NCBI GenBank assembly: GCA_024239055.1
Contig: JANBVJ010000002.1
Coordinates: 1-64,000 of the forward strand
Direction of reading: 5' to 3'
DNA length: 64,000 bases
DNA from: Patescibacteria group bacterium
GTDB lineage: Bacteria > Patescibacteria > Paceibacteria > Paceibacterales > UBA10102
Shown here: positions 40,299 to 48,340 of the stretch, one piece after another
Layout of the letters: every line of letters begins with the position of its first letter
How positions within the stretch are numbered: the first letter of the stretch is position 1
Made by a program: the position numbers and the translations under genes
The notes under the pieces: model-generated
Seen by the model: only the letters and a program-made list of their open reading frames with translations
What the model was told of the DNA's origin: nothing
Database searches by the model: none

Positions 40299-40702
40299 TT
40301 GTTCTCAACCTCAACTGCTTCTTTCTGTTCTTCTGCATCTTCAACAACTTCTTCTGAGTCCTCTTCGGTCTCAGTTTCTTCTTCCTCAGTTTGTTTTCGT
40401 TTAGCCTTTTTCTTTGGTTTCTTTTTGATTTCGTAACCAAGTGCATCTAGAACTTCTGTGATAATGTCTCTAGTCATCTCATCGAATTCTGATTCATACA
40501 TCTCTTCAACGAGTTTGTCAACTTCTTCCTGAGTGAGAGGTCTGCCTTCTGATTCAAGGACTGCTCTAATTTGCTCATCAGACTTTGAACAAAATGCTCC
40601 TATATTTTCCTGAATGAACTCCCAATCTGCTTCTTGGAGTTCTAGTTGCTCCATTAGGCGTTTCTTTGCCCTTCGAAGTCGTTCTCTCCATGAAAGACTC
40701 AA
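40295..40702 (-). CDS. helical protein with acidic tail
   Basis: 135 aa. Basic N terminus, helical middle, a lysine block (KKKPKKKAKRK), then a long Glu/Asp tail. The polyampholyte layout resembles scaffold or histone-chaperone-like proteins. Unknown. Confidence 0.64.
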   Translation of the reverse strand: MSLSWRERLRRAKKRLMEQLELQEADWEFIQENIGAFCSKSDEQIRAVLESEGRPLTQEEVDKLVEEMYESEFDEMTRDIITEVLDALGYEIKKKPKKKAKRKQTEEEETETEEDSEEVVEDAEEQKEAVEVENK

Positions 40703-41034
40703 TTTAGAATACCTCCTTCAAAAATTTTGGTACTGATGTTTTCTAATTCAACATCTGGTGAATGTCTACCATGAACATACACATTTTTACCGTTTTTGTC
40801 TAGGTATGAATACTGTGTAGAAGTTTGGTATCTATGTTGAAAACCATAGGTACAGTCAATTTTTCTTCTTCTACCAAGTCTAAGTTTTCCAACTTGAACG
40901 TTGATAGATTTGAAGTGGTCATAATCTTTTTGTGCATCTTCTTTAGTGCCAAAACACATGACACCAAAGTTTTTTGCGTTGAAATTCCATTGTTGGGCTT
41001 TGTCAAATACCCAATCTATGCTTGATTTACTCAA
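40699..41034 (-). CDS. unknown protein
   Basis: 111 aa, beta-rich and basic (VGKLRLGRRRKIDCTYGFQH). Overlaps the OB-fold gene, possibly its partner. Confidence 0.62.
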   Translation of the reverse strand: MSKSSIDWVFDKAQQWNFNAKNFGVMCFGTKEDAQKDYDHFKSINVQVGKLRLGRRRKIDCTYGFQHRYQTSTQYSYLDKNGKNVYVHGRHSPDVELENISTKIFEGGILN

Positions 41035-41735
41035 GAGGCATCTACCTCCTGAATAATTGCTTTCTTGTCAACAGTGATTGTTGAAGCGTTCTTGTACAAT
41101 GCAAGTTCAGTTCTGTCACCAAAACCATAACTACTTCCATAGTATTGCTGACCGTTTTTGATGTATCCATTTCTGATTGTTATAGAGTCACCTTCATTGA
41201 CTGAATCTGTCTGACCATTCCACAAAGTAATTACGATGTGATCTTCTCTTTCATCTTGAAGAGTTACTTCACAGACTTTGTAATTCTGACCAGTTTTCTT
41301 TGATGTTACATCTCTGACTTTGGTTTTTTTGATGATAGTTCCACGAACATTGATTCCTTTTGTTATTTGGTATCCTTGAATCACTTGCAAGTGGGTTGTT
41401 GTTAATAGTTCATACAATTCCTTGTTTCGTTTGATATTTGCATCACTCTCGAACATTTGTTCAATTGTTACAAATTCAGGTAAAACAAAGGTTTGCTCAA
41501 CTACTGTAGGTTGACAGTCTTTGTATTTTTTTGTCTCTGTATGTTTTGCAACTTGTTGTAATGCTCTGTCCTGACCTGATGCTCTGAATTCTTTTCCACA
41601 TTCACATGTTGGTTTGAATCCCAATGTGAGATATGCACCACGCAAATGTTTTCCTTCTAGATCCTCAAAAAGAGTTTCAGGTGAACCAATAAAAGTTAGT
41701 TCAGTATCCATTGCTTGGTTGTAGTAGCCTGTCAA
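41031..41735 (-). CDS. RPA-like OB-fold single-strand DNA-binding protein
   Basis: 234 aa. N-terminal CECGKEF...H plus a later DC may form a zinc site. Residues about 130-205 (GTIIKKTKVRDVTSKKTGQN, YKVCEVTLQDE, VITLWNGQTDSVNEGDSIT) read as the OB fold of archaeal RPA. Likely ssDNA protection in replication or repair. Second gene after a strong promoter. Confidence 0.75.
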   Translation of the reverse strand: MTGYYNQAMDTELTFIGSPETLFEDLEGKHLRGAYLTLGFKPTCECGKEFRASGQDRALQQVAKHTETKKYKDCQPTVVEQTFVLPEFVTIEQMFESDANIKRNKELYELLTTTHLQVIQGYQITKGINVRGTIIKKTKVRDVTSKKTGQNYKVCEVTLQDEREDHIVITLWNGQTDSVNEGDSITIRNGYIKNGQQYYGSSYGFGDRTELALYKNASTITVDKKAIIQEVDAS

Positions 41736-42031
41736 TTGTGACTACCTCCAATTGGTTTTGTGAAGCCGAAGTTATTCTCAATTCCGTTGAAGTGATCAAC
41801 GATGAGCAATTCTGCTTCAAGTTTGAAATTTCTATGTCTGAGATTTAACTGTCGTTTTACAACTACAGGTCTGTCAGATACAGACTTTGTGCCAAAAAAA
41901 TTTGAGGCTTGAATATGTTCTGAATCAAGTGCGAGAACTGATAAGTGCTCATCTTGATTCATGCCGGAATCTCTTACAAGTAGATCTCCTAATGTGAAAG
42001 ATTCCAAGTTGGTACTATTCTTGTGAGTCAT
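41732..42031 (-). CDS. first protein of the OB-fold operon, unknown
   Basis: 99 aa. It opens MTHKNSTNLES; the 45637 protein also opens MTHKN. Gly/Asn-rich C terminus. Start is set by the TATA box about 25 nt upstream. Confidence 0.66.
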   Translation of the reverse strand: MTHKNSTNLESFTLGDLLVRDSGMNQDEHLSVLALDSEHIQASNFFGTKSVSDRPVVVKRQLNLRHRNFKLEAELLIVDHFNGIENNFGFTKPIGGSHN

Positions 42032-42035
42032 AAAA

Positions 42036-42063
42036 GACAGTAGTAGTAGTTGCTATTAAACCT
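42036..42063 (-). promoter_or_regulatory. promoter with GACAGTAGTAGTAGTT element
   Basis: GACAGTAGTAGTAGTT at 42036-42051 next to GCTATTAAACC; leftward GGTTTAATAGC is the TATA box. Third of three copies, at the same distance from the start codon as the others within a few nt. Confidence 0.75.
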
Positions 42064-42073
42064 GTCGAATCGA

Positions 42074-42096
42074 CCCTGACACGTACACAGTTGAGT
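42074..42096. promoter_or_regulatory. GACACGTACA box (42078-42087)
   Basis: Core GACACGTACA preceded by CCCT; flanks diverge. 47 nt upstream of the 42031 start. Confidence 0.62.
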
Positions 42097-42237
42097 TGTC
42101 CGTTAAATCGCACATACACTTACTCATATAGAAAAAATCTCCTTCCTAAGTCATGGTTAGTTTGGTCATATCAAGATGGAGAAATCCCTGAAAAATCGAC
42201 ACCAGAGGGTTAAGAGTTATCAGGGAAAATCTCATCT
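42097..42237. other. intergenic stretch with weak inverted repeat
   Basis: About 140 bp without a credible gene. TCCCTGA (42185-42191) and TCAGGGA (42220-42226) could pair after the stop of the 42238 gene, a possible weak terminator. Confidence 0.35.
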
Positions 42238-42423
42238 CTATAATTTCAATTTCAAGTAAACGTATCTGCTTTCCAATTCTTCTTTGAACTTTTCTTTGGT
42301 AATTCTGCCTGATGAGAATACCAGATTTTCAATAGTAATTTTTTTTATTTTATCCTTTAATTCGTATTCATTTTCTGCTTCGATTATAAGATCTCTTGGC
42401 ACTAACGAAATCTGGAAATACAA
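42238..42423 (-). CDS. small protein, unknown
   Basis: 61 aa from a TTG directly after the upstream stop. Strand plus helices (DLIIEAENEYELKDKIKKIT). Unknown. Confidence 0.58.
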   Translation of the reverse strand: MYFQISLVPRDLIIEAENEYELKDKIKKITIENLVFSSGRITKEKFKEELESRYVYLKLKL

Positions 42424-42582
42424 TTAGTCATAACCACCAAGTTTCCACTTCTTGATGTACTTCCATAGAACTTTTGTCATTTCAGGTGGAGTTAACTTGT
42501 TTTTTCCAAAAAGTTGTTCTACTGTTTCAGTGCATCCTTCAAAAGCGATGTTGAAACCACCAAAAGGTACTTTTTTAGCCAA
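42424..42582 (-). CDS. SWIB-like mini-protein
   Basis: 52 aa from a TTG with AAGGAG about 12 nt upstream. FGKNKLTPPEMTKVLWKYIKKW matches the C-terminal half of the SWIB/MDM2 fold (LT-x-P-E-hhhhhWxYIKK). Small SWIB-like proteins may bind chromatin or proteins; role here unknown. Confidence 0.62.
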   Translation of the reverse strand: MAKKVPFGGFNIAFEGCTETVEQLFGKNKLTPPEMTKVLWKYIKKWKLGGYD

Positions 42583-42588
42583 AGTCTA

Positions 42589-43578
42589 CTACTCCTTGTT
42601 TGCTTTCTTTATGATTTGAATTTTGTGTTCATGTAATTCAGTATTTGGTACTAGGAATACTTCTTCTTTAATTTTGACTGTGGTGTGAGTAATACCTATG
42701 TGCGTTACTTCTCCTTCCTTTCCTTCATATTTTATTTGATCACCATTACCTAATCCACTGTGTTTAAGTCCTTCACCATAAGACCAACTTCTGAAAACTT
42801 CTCTGAATCCGGTTCCACCTGCAATCAACAGTCCCATAATACCTGCAATGATAACCCAATAAAGAATTGGAATAATCTCTTCACCAACACCAAGTTGTGT
42901 GATTCCTATTCCGAATATCAGTGCATAAATGATTACTGTTACAAGTGTTTTTACCATTGGCATACTTCCATCGTCACCGAAAAGATCAGAGTTGAATTTA
43001 GCCATCCACTGCAAAATTACTCTTGTACCAATAATTCCTACAACAATTAGAATTATGAATGCAATAATGTTTGGAATGTAAGTCCATAATACTCCAAGCC
43101 ATGAAGATGCTTCTGTAAATCCTAACAAGTCAATTGCAATTACAAATGCGTAAATCCATGCAAACCACTTTGCAGTCATTGGAATTAGATCAGAGATTTG
43201 TCCCCAACCTGCTTTCTCATAAGTTTCTCCTGCTTTAATTCCACCTTTCTCTACGAGAAGTTTGTTTGAGAAAAGTTTCTTTAGGAATTTTCGTAATGCA
43301 AACTCTACAGCACGACCAATAAAGTAACCAATACCTAAAACTATGATTGCTGATAATACTCCTACACTGTTAACTGCAATTGTATCTCCCCAACTTGAGA
43401 AGAGTTTTATCCAGAACTGAAAAAATGGATTTGATTCCTCAACTCCTAAAAACTCGGATACTGGTTGTTTTTCTTCAATTGCCTCTTGAGCAAATGCCAA
43501 TGGAGCAAATAGAGTGCCCGACAGCATGATTGATACCGTTGATAACAGTAGAATGATTCCCCATTTGCCCTTGATCAT
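42589..43578 (-). CDS. MscS-family mechanosensitive channel
   Basis: 329 aa. A signal peptide (residues about 1-30, ending AFA) is followed by four to five transmembrane helices and an MscS beta domain (GNGDQIKYEGKEGEVTHIG then FLVPNTELHEHKI). Gated by membrane tension in hosts; on an element it may be a captured host gene. It has its own TATA box and an upstream GACACGTACA box. Confidence 0.85.
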   Translation of the reverse strand: MIKGKWGIILLLSTVSIMLSGTLFAPLAFAQEAIEEKQPVSEFLGVEESNPFFQFWIKLFSSWGDTIAVNSVGVLSAIIVLGIGYFIGRAVEFALRKFLKKLFSNKLLVEKGGIKAGETYEKAGWGQISDLIPMTAKWFAWIYAFVIAIDLLGFTEASSWLGVLWTYIPNIIAFIILIVVGIIGTRVILQWMAKFNSDLFGDDGSMPMVKTLVTVIIYALIFGIGITQLGVGEEIIPILYWVIIAGIMGLLIAGGTGFREVFRSWSYGEGLKHSGLGNGDQIKYEGKEGEVTHIGITHTTVKIKEEVFLVPNTELHEHKIQIIKKANKE

Positions 43579-43599
43579 TGGTATCCTATCATTCCAATA

Positions 43600-43612
43600 A
43601 GGGCTTTAAAAG
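43600..43612 (-). promoter_or_regulatory. promoter of the MscS gene
   Basis: Leftward CTTTTAAAGCC about 28 nt before the ATG at 43578. Confidence 0.6.
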
Positions 43613-43632
43613 AATTTCTGTGATCGCTTCAT

Positions 43633-43661
43633 ATCGTATGCGACACGTACACATCTGATTC
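43633..43661. promoter_or_regulatory. GACACGTACA box (43642-43651)
   Basis: TATCGTATGCGACACGTACA then CATCTGATT, 64 nt upstream of the MscS start. Confidence 0.72.
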
Positions 43662-43664
43662 TAC

Positions 43665-43706
43665 GAGGTAGAGGTAAAATTGGAATTTCTAGAGGTAGAG
43701 GTAAAA
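43665..43706. repeat. GAGGTAGAGGTAAAA direct repeat
   Basis: Copies at 43665-43679 and 43692-43706, 12 bp apart, just after the stop of the GHKL gene. Leftward they read TTTTACCTCTACCTC; pyrimidine tracts of this kind could end transcription in archaea. Confidence 0.6.
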
Positions 43707-43711
43707 AAAAA

Positions 43712-45259
43712 TTAGTTGGATGACTTTACTTTGTCGATCCAGTATTGGATTCCTTTGAGTCCAACTTCTCCTGCTGTTCTTCCAAACTCTGTAAGAAACT
43801 CATGTGAGAAGTGACCGTATCCTTCATTCTGTCCCCACTTGTCATGTGCAATTTCGTGGCAAAGTGTACCAACTGCAAATGCTGAGAACTTGTCAAAGAA
43901 TCTTTTTCCACCACATCTCCTGACATTCCATACAAGTGAATGTGGTTTTCTAAGACTCAAGATGTCGCCTTCTTTTGAGTAATCAGCGAATTCCTCAGTT
44001 TCCTTTGTTGTTACAAAGTCTATATCGATGTCCTCTTTGATTACATCCTTTGCAACTGCTTTGCAGACTTTGGCAAAGAACTTCATTCCTTCTGTTGGTT
44101 CAACTCTTACTGCATGTTCCCATCCCGAAGAAGAATGCTCCTTTGATGCATACGTTAGAGTGCCTTGTTCTTTCAAGTGGTCAACAACATCTGAGTCAAG
44201 TGTTCCCTGTGGGATCAAGTATGCTCCTGCCATCTTTGCTCTCTCGTTTTCAGCAGAGTCCGATGATTCTATCATCACGTTATCTGTTCCGTATCTTTTT
44301 ACAAAGATCTCCTTTGTTGTTTCTACTTCGGTTCTCTTGAGTGCTTCGTTGATCCAGTTAGCACCACAGTTTTCCTTGTCTATAAGGTCAAGTGTGTTCT
44401 CAGTGATCTCTGCATAGAGTTTTTGCAGATAAGCATCTGAGATTACATTTCTGTCAGTTGTCTGTGGAATCTTTTGTTGGATGTCTACATGCCATCTTAG
44501 ATCTTGTTCAATCTCCTGAACTACACATCCTAGTTCAAAGATGATTGGATCTTCATGCTCTTCCTTTTCATAAAGGAATACTTTGGTATCCTCAACTCTC
44601 TTGACTAACTTTTGGTTTGCTCCTAGAGCAATTACTGTTGGTAGTCTTGCTGTGAACGTTTTGATCAAAGTCTTTTGTTCGATGTAGGTTCCATTGACTT
44701 TGAGTTTCTTGTTCTCTGGAACTGCAACCTTTTCTACAGAAGTGATTACTGAACCTAGTGATTCATCCTCATCGTTTTCAAAGACTGCATGGACTTGAGC
44801 ACCTTGAATTTCTGGAATTTCAGAAACCCTTCTGGTATCCTCTTGGAATTCGATTAAGATTTTTCCTGTCTTTACCCATCCTGAGACTGCTCTTGCAAAG
44901 AACTGTTTTTCTCCCAAGTTGTACCTTCCCCTCTGGTTCTTGTTGACTCGCTTATAGGAGTCCTTGAAGAGAGTGTAGATGTCTTTTTCATCTCTGAATC
45001 CGTTTCCGTTGTCTACTATATCGACTACTATTCTGCCCTTCTTATCCTGTGATACGTCACATGATATGACAGTTACAGGCTTCTCATCAAACGAGTTTGA
45101 GATGATCTCTTGGATTAATCTCCAAAGTTTCATCTCAGACATCTGAGTTGCGAAACCCTTTGTGTCGATTTCAAATCGCCTTTCAACGATTGTTTCTTTC
45201 TTCATTGTTTCTTCCACCGATTTTGAAGTGTTACGGTCTTTGTGATCCTTGTGGGACAT
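43712..45259 (-). CDS. GHKL-type ATPase with HExxH tail (rIIA-like phage family)
   Basis: 515 aa. N-box EIISNSFDE (about 51-59), DNGNGF (83-88) and RGRYNLGEKQFFARA are the Bergerat ATP-binding motifs as seen in phage rIIA-like proteins. Near residue 468, CHEIAHDKWG is a zinc-protease-type HExxH. Such ATPase-zincin fusions occur in phages and plasmids; function poorly known, possibly host takeover or exclusion. It has its own TATA-like element. Confidence 0.78.
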   Translation of the reverse strand: MSHKDHKDRNTSKSVEETMKKETIVERRFEIDTKGFATQMSEMKLWRLIQEIISNSFDEKPVTVISCDVSQDKKGRIVVDIVDNGNGFRDEKDIYTLFKDSYKRVNKNQRGRYNLGEKQFFARAVSGWVKTGKILIEFQEDTRRVSEIPEIQGAQVHAVFENDEDESLGSVITSVEKVAVPENKKLKVNGTYIEQKTLIKTFTARLPTVIALGANQKLVKRVEDTKVFLYEKEEHEDPIIFELGCVVQEIEQDLRWHVDIQQKIPQTTDRNVISDAYLQKLYAEITENTLDLIDKENCGANWINEALKRTEVETTKEIFVKRYGTDNVMIESSDSAENERAKMAGAYLIPQGTLDSDVVDHLKEQGTLTYASKEHSSSGWEHAVRVEPTEGMKFFAKVCKAVAKDVIKEDIDIDFVTTKETEEFADYSKEGDILSLRKPHSLVWNVRRCGGKRFFDKFSAFAVGTLCHEIAHDKWGQNEGYGHFSHEFLTEFGRTAGEVGLKGIQYWIDKVKSSN

Positions 45260-45279
45260 ACTAGATCTGAATTATGAGA

Positions 45280-45294
45280 GTAGTTATAGTTTTC
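45280..45294 (-). promoter_or_regulatory. promoter of the GHKL ATPase gene
   Basis: Leftward AAAACTATAACTAC about 28 nt before the ATG at 45259. No GACACGTACA box nearby. Confidence 0.5.
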
Positions 45295-45448
45295 AAGGCT
45301 ACGCAAAAAATTTATCTAAGTCAACAAAAGTTTTTACACACAAAACTTTTTGGAAAATTCTGCCATCGCCACACGAAACTCGAAAAAATAAAGATTGAAT
45401 TTCTGCTTAACGTACAAACAGAGTTCAAAATTTACTTTTTCAAAATAA

Positions 45449-45655
45449 TTATTCAGTCACCTCCCAAACTACTTTTCCATAATTGAGATTTCCAAATGGT
45501 TTTGCTGAAATTGATCCATCTCTCTGATTAATTACTGTGTGATGTGTATGCCTCCCTAATTCATGTCGTTTTTTTCTTTGTTCAATTAACGGATCATTAC
45601 CATCAAATTCTTGTTCACATAGATTACATTGGTGAATCAAATTAAAATCCCCCAT
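45449..45655 (-). CDS. C2H2-like zinc-finger protein
   Basis: 68 aa. CNLCEQEF and RHELGRHTHH form one finger with spare His. Overlaps the upstream gene by 19 nt; last gene of its operon. Confidence 0.66.
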   Translation of the reverse strand: MGDFNLIHQCNLCEQEFDGNDPLIEQRKKRHELGRHTHHTVINQRDGSISAKPFGNLNYGKVVWEVTE

Positions 45656-46473
45656 AATACTTCACCTGCAACTACGTTTTCAGTTGCGACTTTGTGAAAC
45701 TCTTCATGTTGCTTTTTTGTTTGTTCTGCATTGACATTGTTATCGTATTCAATTTTACAAATACTACATATCCATTTCTTTTTCTTCTCAACTGTGACCT
45801 GATATTCTTCTATGCAGTCAACCAGTCTTTTACATAAAGCCTTCATGTGTTTTTTAGAAGTAATTTGATATTCAGTTCGTTTCAAATACTTTTGTTTCTC
45901 TTTATTGAAGAATTGTTCCCATGATATGTAACTGAAAATTTGCATTCCAATAAAGTCATCTAATCCAATCTTATCTCCGTACCACCATAATCCTAATTCA
46001 AAATTTTCTACTCCGAATCTGGAACTAGATGTTTGATAATCAAATTCAAAATTACTAGCATTGAATTCTAAAAAGTCCTGTGGATGTGGCTTTACATAGA
46101 TTCTCCATTTTCCTGAATCATCTAGTTCTATTGCACATAAACGATCTTTGTATTCGAATCTTTCAAACCAACCTCTTTCCTTGATTTGAGAGATGATGAT
46201 TTTCATTACCTTTTTCTGGTATGGAAGCCATTTACAGAAACTTAGATTTAACAAGGATTCTGTTTTCTCATCGAATTCTTCTTCGGTCATACAATTGAGA
46301 TACATGTCAGTATTAGTCATGTTTTCAGTAGCATTCAATTCGATTTGTTTTTGAATTTGTAGACTACATAGTTTTTTTGTAGTCATTGGAATATTACGAC
46401 TGAGGCACTCTGCTGAGTTTACAGAGTTCTCAGAAACCTCAGTCCTTTTTTTGGTTTGATTCTTGTGAGTCAT
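45637..46473 (-). CDS. protein with C-terminal C2H2 finger
   Basis: 278 aa. Opens MTHKNQTKKRT (compare the 41732 gene). Middle is aromatic and unassigned (FELGLWWYGDKIG). CSICKIEY...HEEFH near residues 235-260 is a finger. Function unknown. Confidence 0.66.
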   Translation of the reverse strand: MTHKNQTKKRTEVSENSVNSAECLSRNIPMTTKKLCSLQIQKQIELNATENMTNTDMYLNCMTEEEFDEKTESLLNLSFCKWLPYQKKVMKIIISQIKERGWFERFEYKDRLCAIELDDSGKWRIYVKPHPQDFLEFNASNFEFDYQTSSSRFGVENFELGLWWYGDKIGLDDFIGMQIFSYISWEQFFNKEKQKYLKRTEYQITSKKHMKALCKRLVDCIEEYQVTVEKKKKWICSICKIEYDNNVNAEQTKKQHEEFHKVATENVVAGEVLWGILI

Positions 46474-46484
46474 AAGAAAACTAC

Positions 46485-46593
46485 TGTGCCGAATGATATA
46501 GCAATTTAACAGTATTATACAAAAAAGATTTGTATAAAACGGTCAGATTAGGCACGAAATTAGTTTGAACTAATATCTTTTTTTTTCGGCACA
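46485..46593. promoter_or_regulatory. promoter region bracketed by TGTGCCGAA / TTCGGCACA
   Basis: TGTGCCGAA (46485-46493) and its exact inverse TTCGGCACA (46585-46593) flank the region between two operons. Inside are a leftward TATA-like TGTTAAATTG (46503-46512), TATACAAA/TTTGTATA (46516-46536) and ATTAGTT/AACTAAT (46559-46574), the last overlapping a stop codon. Likely operator plus terminator of the tagged-protein operon. Confidence 0.55.
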
Positions 46594-46668
46594 AAGTCTG
46601 CATGTTTTAAATTTACGTTTATGCATTTTGTGATTTTTTTCTGTTGCTAAATCGTAATGAAATGGCAT
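46570..46668 (-). CDS. basic mini-protein with CxxC
   Basis: 32 aa, His/Lys-rich, one CRLC knuckle. TAATG overlap; last gene of the tagged-protein chain but itself untagged. Confidence 0.52.
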   Translation of the reverse strand: MPFHYDLATEKNHKMHKRKFKTCRLCAEKKRY

Positions 46669-47306
46669 TACTTTCTATGCAGACTATCTACAAGCCTCTT
46701 TGCCTTCTCAAACTCTTCTTCATTGAAAACATTTGTTGGAAGTCCTAGTTGTTTTCTAGTTTCAATCTCTTTTATCACTGAGTTTATTTCATCTGGATAT
46801 TCCAATCTTTTGTCAGGTAAGATACCAAAGTTTCCTTCAATGAATGCTTCTTCTTGTTCTTGCAAAGTCAGCATCAAGTCTGGTGTGAATGGATCTATTC
46901 TGTTTCCATCCTTGATGAACTGCTCGTACTTTCTGTTACCACTTTCTAACTTGTCGTTAAAGTCTATGTGTTCAAACTCATGATCTCCTAATGCTTTGTA
47001 GTCTCCTTCTGTCATGTTTGGTTTCTTGTTGAATGTTGCTTCTCCATCTGTTGTATCTACTTTGGCAATCCAATCCTCACTTTGTTTTTTATTCTTGAAA
47101 GTAATTTTATGAATTTGTTTTCTAACACTCTTTGGTTGCTGTGCAAAAGATTCTGTTACTCCCTTTATCATTCCGTTGCTTTGAGACTTTTTTAATTTAT
47201 TTACTATCTTTATTCCTTCAAGTGTTGCAGGAGATCTTCTCTTTCTTACTTTCTTGTAAGATTTGATTGGATGGAACTTGTTGTTAGAGTCTTTGTAGCC
47301 TTTCAT
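46668..47306 (-). CDS. tagged HExxH zincin-like protein
   Basis: 212 aa. Tag MKGYKDSNNKFHPIKSYKKV at the N terminus, then a metallopeptidase-like domain: HEFEH (His109, Glu110, His113) with a downstream EEAFIEG that could supply the third ligand. Probably a protease or an inactive relative delivered by the tag. Its start overlaps the next tagged gene as ATGA. Confidence 0.75.
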   Translation of the reverse strand: MKGYKDSNNKFHPIKSYKKVRKRRSPATLEGIKIVNKLKKSQSNGMIKGVTESFAQQPKSVRKQIHKITFKNKKQSEDWIAKVDTTDGEATFNKKPNMTEGDYKALGDHEFEHIDFNDKLESGNRKYEQFIKDGNRIDPFTPDLMLTLQEQEEAFIEGNFGILPDKRLEYPDEINSVIKEIETRKQLGLPTNVFNEEEFEKAKRLVDSLHRK

Positions 47307-48340
47307 TCTCCCTTCATTGCCTTTTCAATTATTGGAATTACTTCTTCTTTGTGTCTTTCTTCTCCAATTCCAATCAAGTCTGTGTCTTTGTCTCCTACAA
47401 GTCCTTTGACATCTTCATCTCTGATAATGAAACCATCTTTTGCACTTCCATCCTCTGGAATAACTTCGTAGTGGTAATCATCAATTACTTGTTTAATCAC
47501 TCCCCACGTATTATGAAAATCACTCAATTCTGGATCTTCACTTGCAATTTTTACAACTAAACCTGCATAGTAACCGGAAGCCTTTGCATCATCTCTTTGT
47601 TCTACACCAAATGTTTTTCCTAGAACTGCATTAAGAAAACCTCCTTCTGGTCTAAGACCTTGAACTTGTGCAGTGGATAATTTTAGTCCGTTCTTATCAG
47701 TGATTTTACCTTCTTCTACATCCTGAATGAATTGATTTAATGGTGATAATAGATCTGAAACTGCATATCCATCTTTTACCTTTACAACTTTGTTGTCAGA
47801 AAATCTTCCGTATTTTAGATAACTTCTTTTTGAGTCATCTGCTTCCATCTGAGTCCATTTCTTTAGAAAATCTTCTATTCTTGACTTTTCTGATTTAGGA
47901 TCGAAGGTCTGCATTAAGTTCCATGCATCTTTAACTTCCTTTGGTACTTCTTCCCTCTGTTCAATCATTTGTGGATGGAATCTTGTTTTTGATTTATCAC
48001 CAATTGTAATTCTTTCTAACTGTCTCGGTCTAAGAATTATTGTTGGCATACCATCATCGTTCTTTCTAATTCTGAAATATCCTGTAGGCTTTGACCATTT
48101 TCCTTTAGGATAATTTTCTCTAATGAAATCTTCCCATTCTGCTGTAACTTTAATTCCTTCTCTAGTTCTTTCATCTTTTTTCAAAGTCGTTGCAAACTGA
48201 GATGTTGGTCTTGCCTGAAATGAAGTCATCTTCACTCCCTTTGTTTTTTTCAAAGTCCTTATTGGATCTAATGCTTTTCTAACTTTCTTGTATCGCTGAA
48301 TTGGATGGAACTTGTTGTTAGAGTCTTTGAAGCCCTTCAC
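47303..48340 (-). CDS. tagged protein, unknown cargo
   Basis: 345 aa. Tag MKGFKDSNNKFHPIQRYKKV, ending KTKGVKM, then a large unassigned domain with basic N-terminal half and acidic C terminus. No Cys. Possible enzyme; not recognised. Confidence 0.75.
   Translation of the reverse strand: MKGFKDSNNKFHPIQRYKKVRKALDPIRTLKKTKGVKMTSFQARPTSQFATTLKKDERTREGIKVTAEWEDFIRENYPKGKWSKPTGYFRIRKNDDGMPTIILRPRQLERITIGDKSKTRFHPQMIEQREEVPKEVKDAWNLMQTFDPKSEKSRIEDFLKKWTQMEADDSKRSYLKYGRFSDNKVVKVKDGYAVSDLLSPLNQFIQDVEEGKITDKNGLKLSTAQVQGLRPEGGFLNAVLGKTFGVEQRDDAKASGYYAGLVVKIASEDPELSDFHNTWGVIKQVIDDYHYEVIPEDGSAKDGFIIRDEDVKGLVGDKDTDLIGIGEERHKEEVIPIIEKAMKGE

Noticed and set aside
43996..45000. Long plus-strand frames within the GHKL gene
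   Set aside because: Shadows of the ATPase reading frame; no start context or homology.
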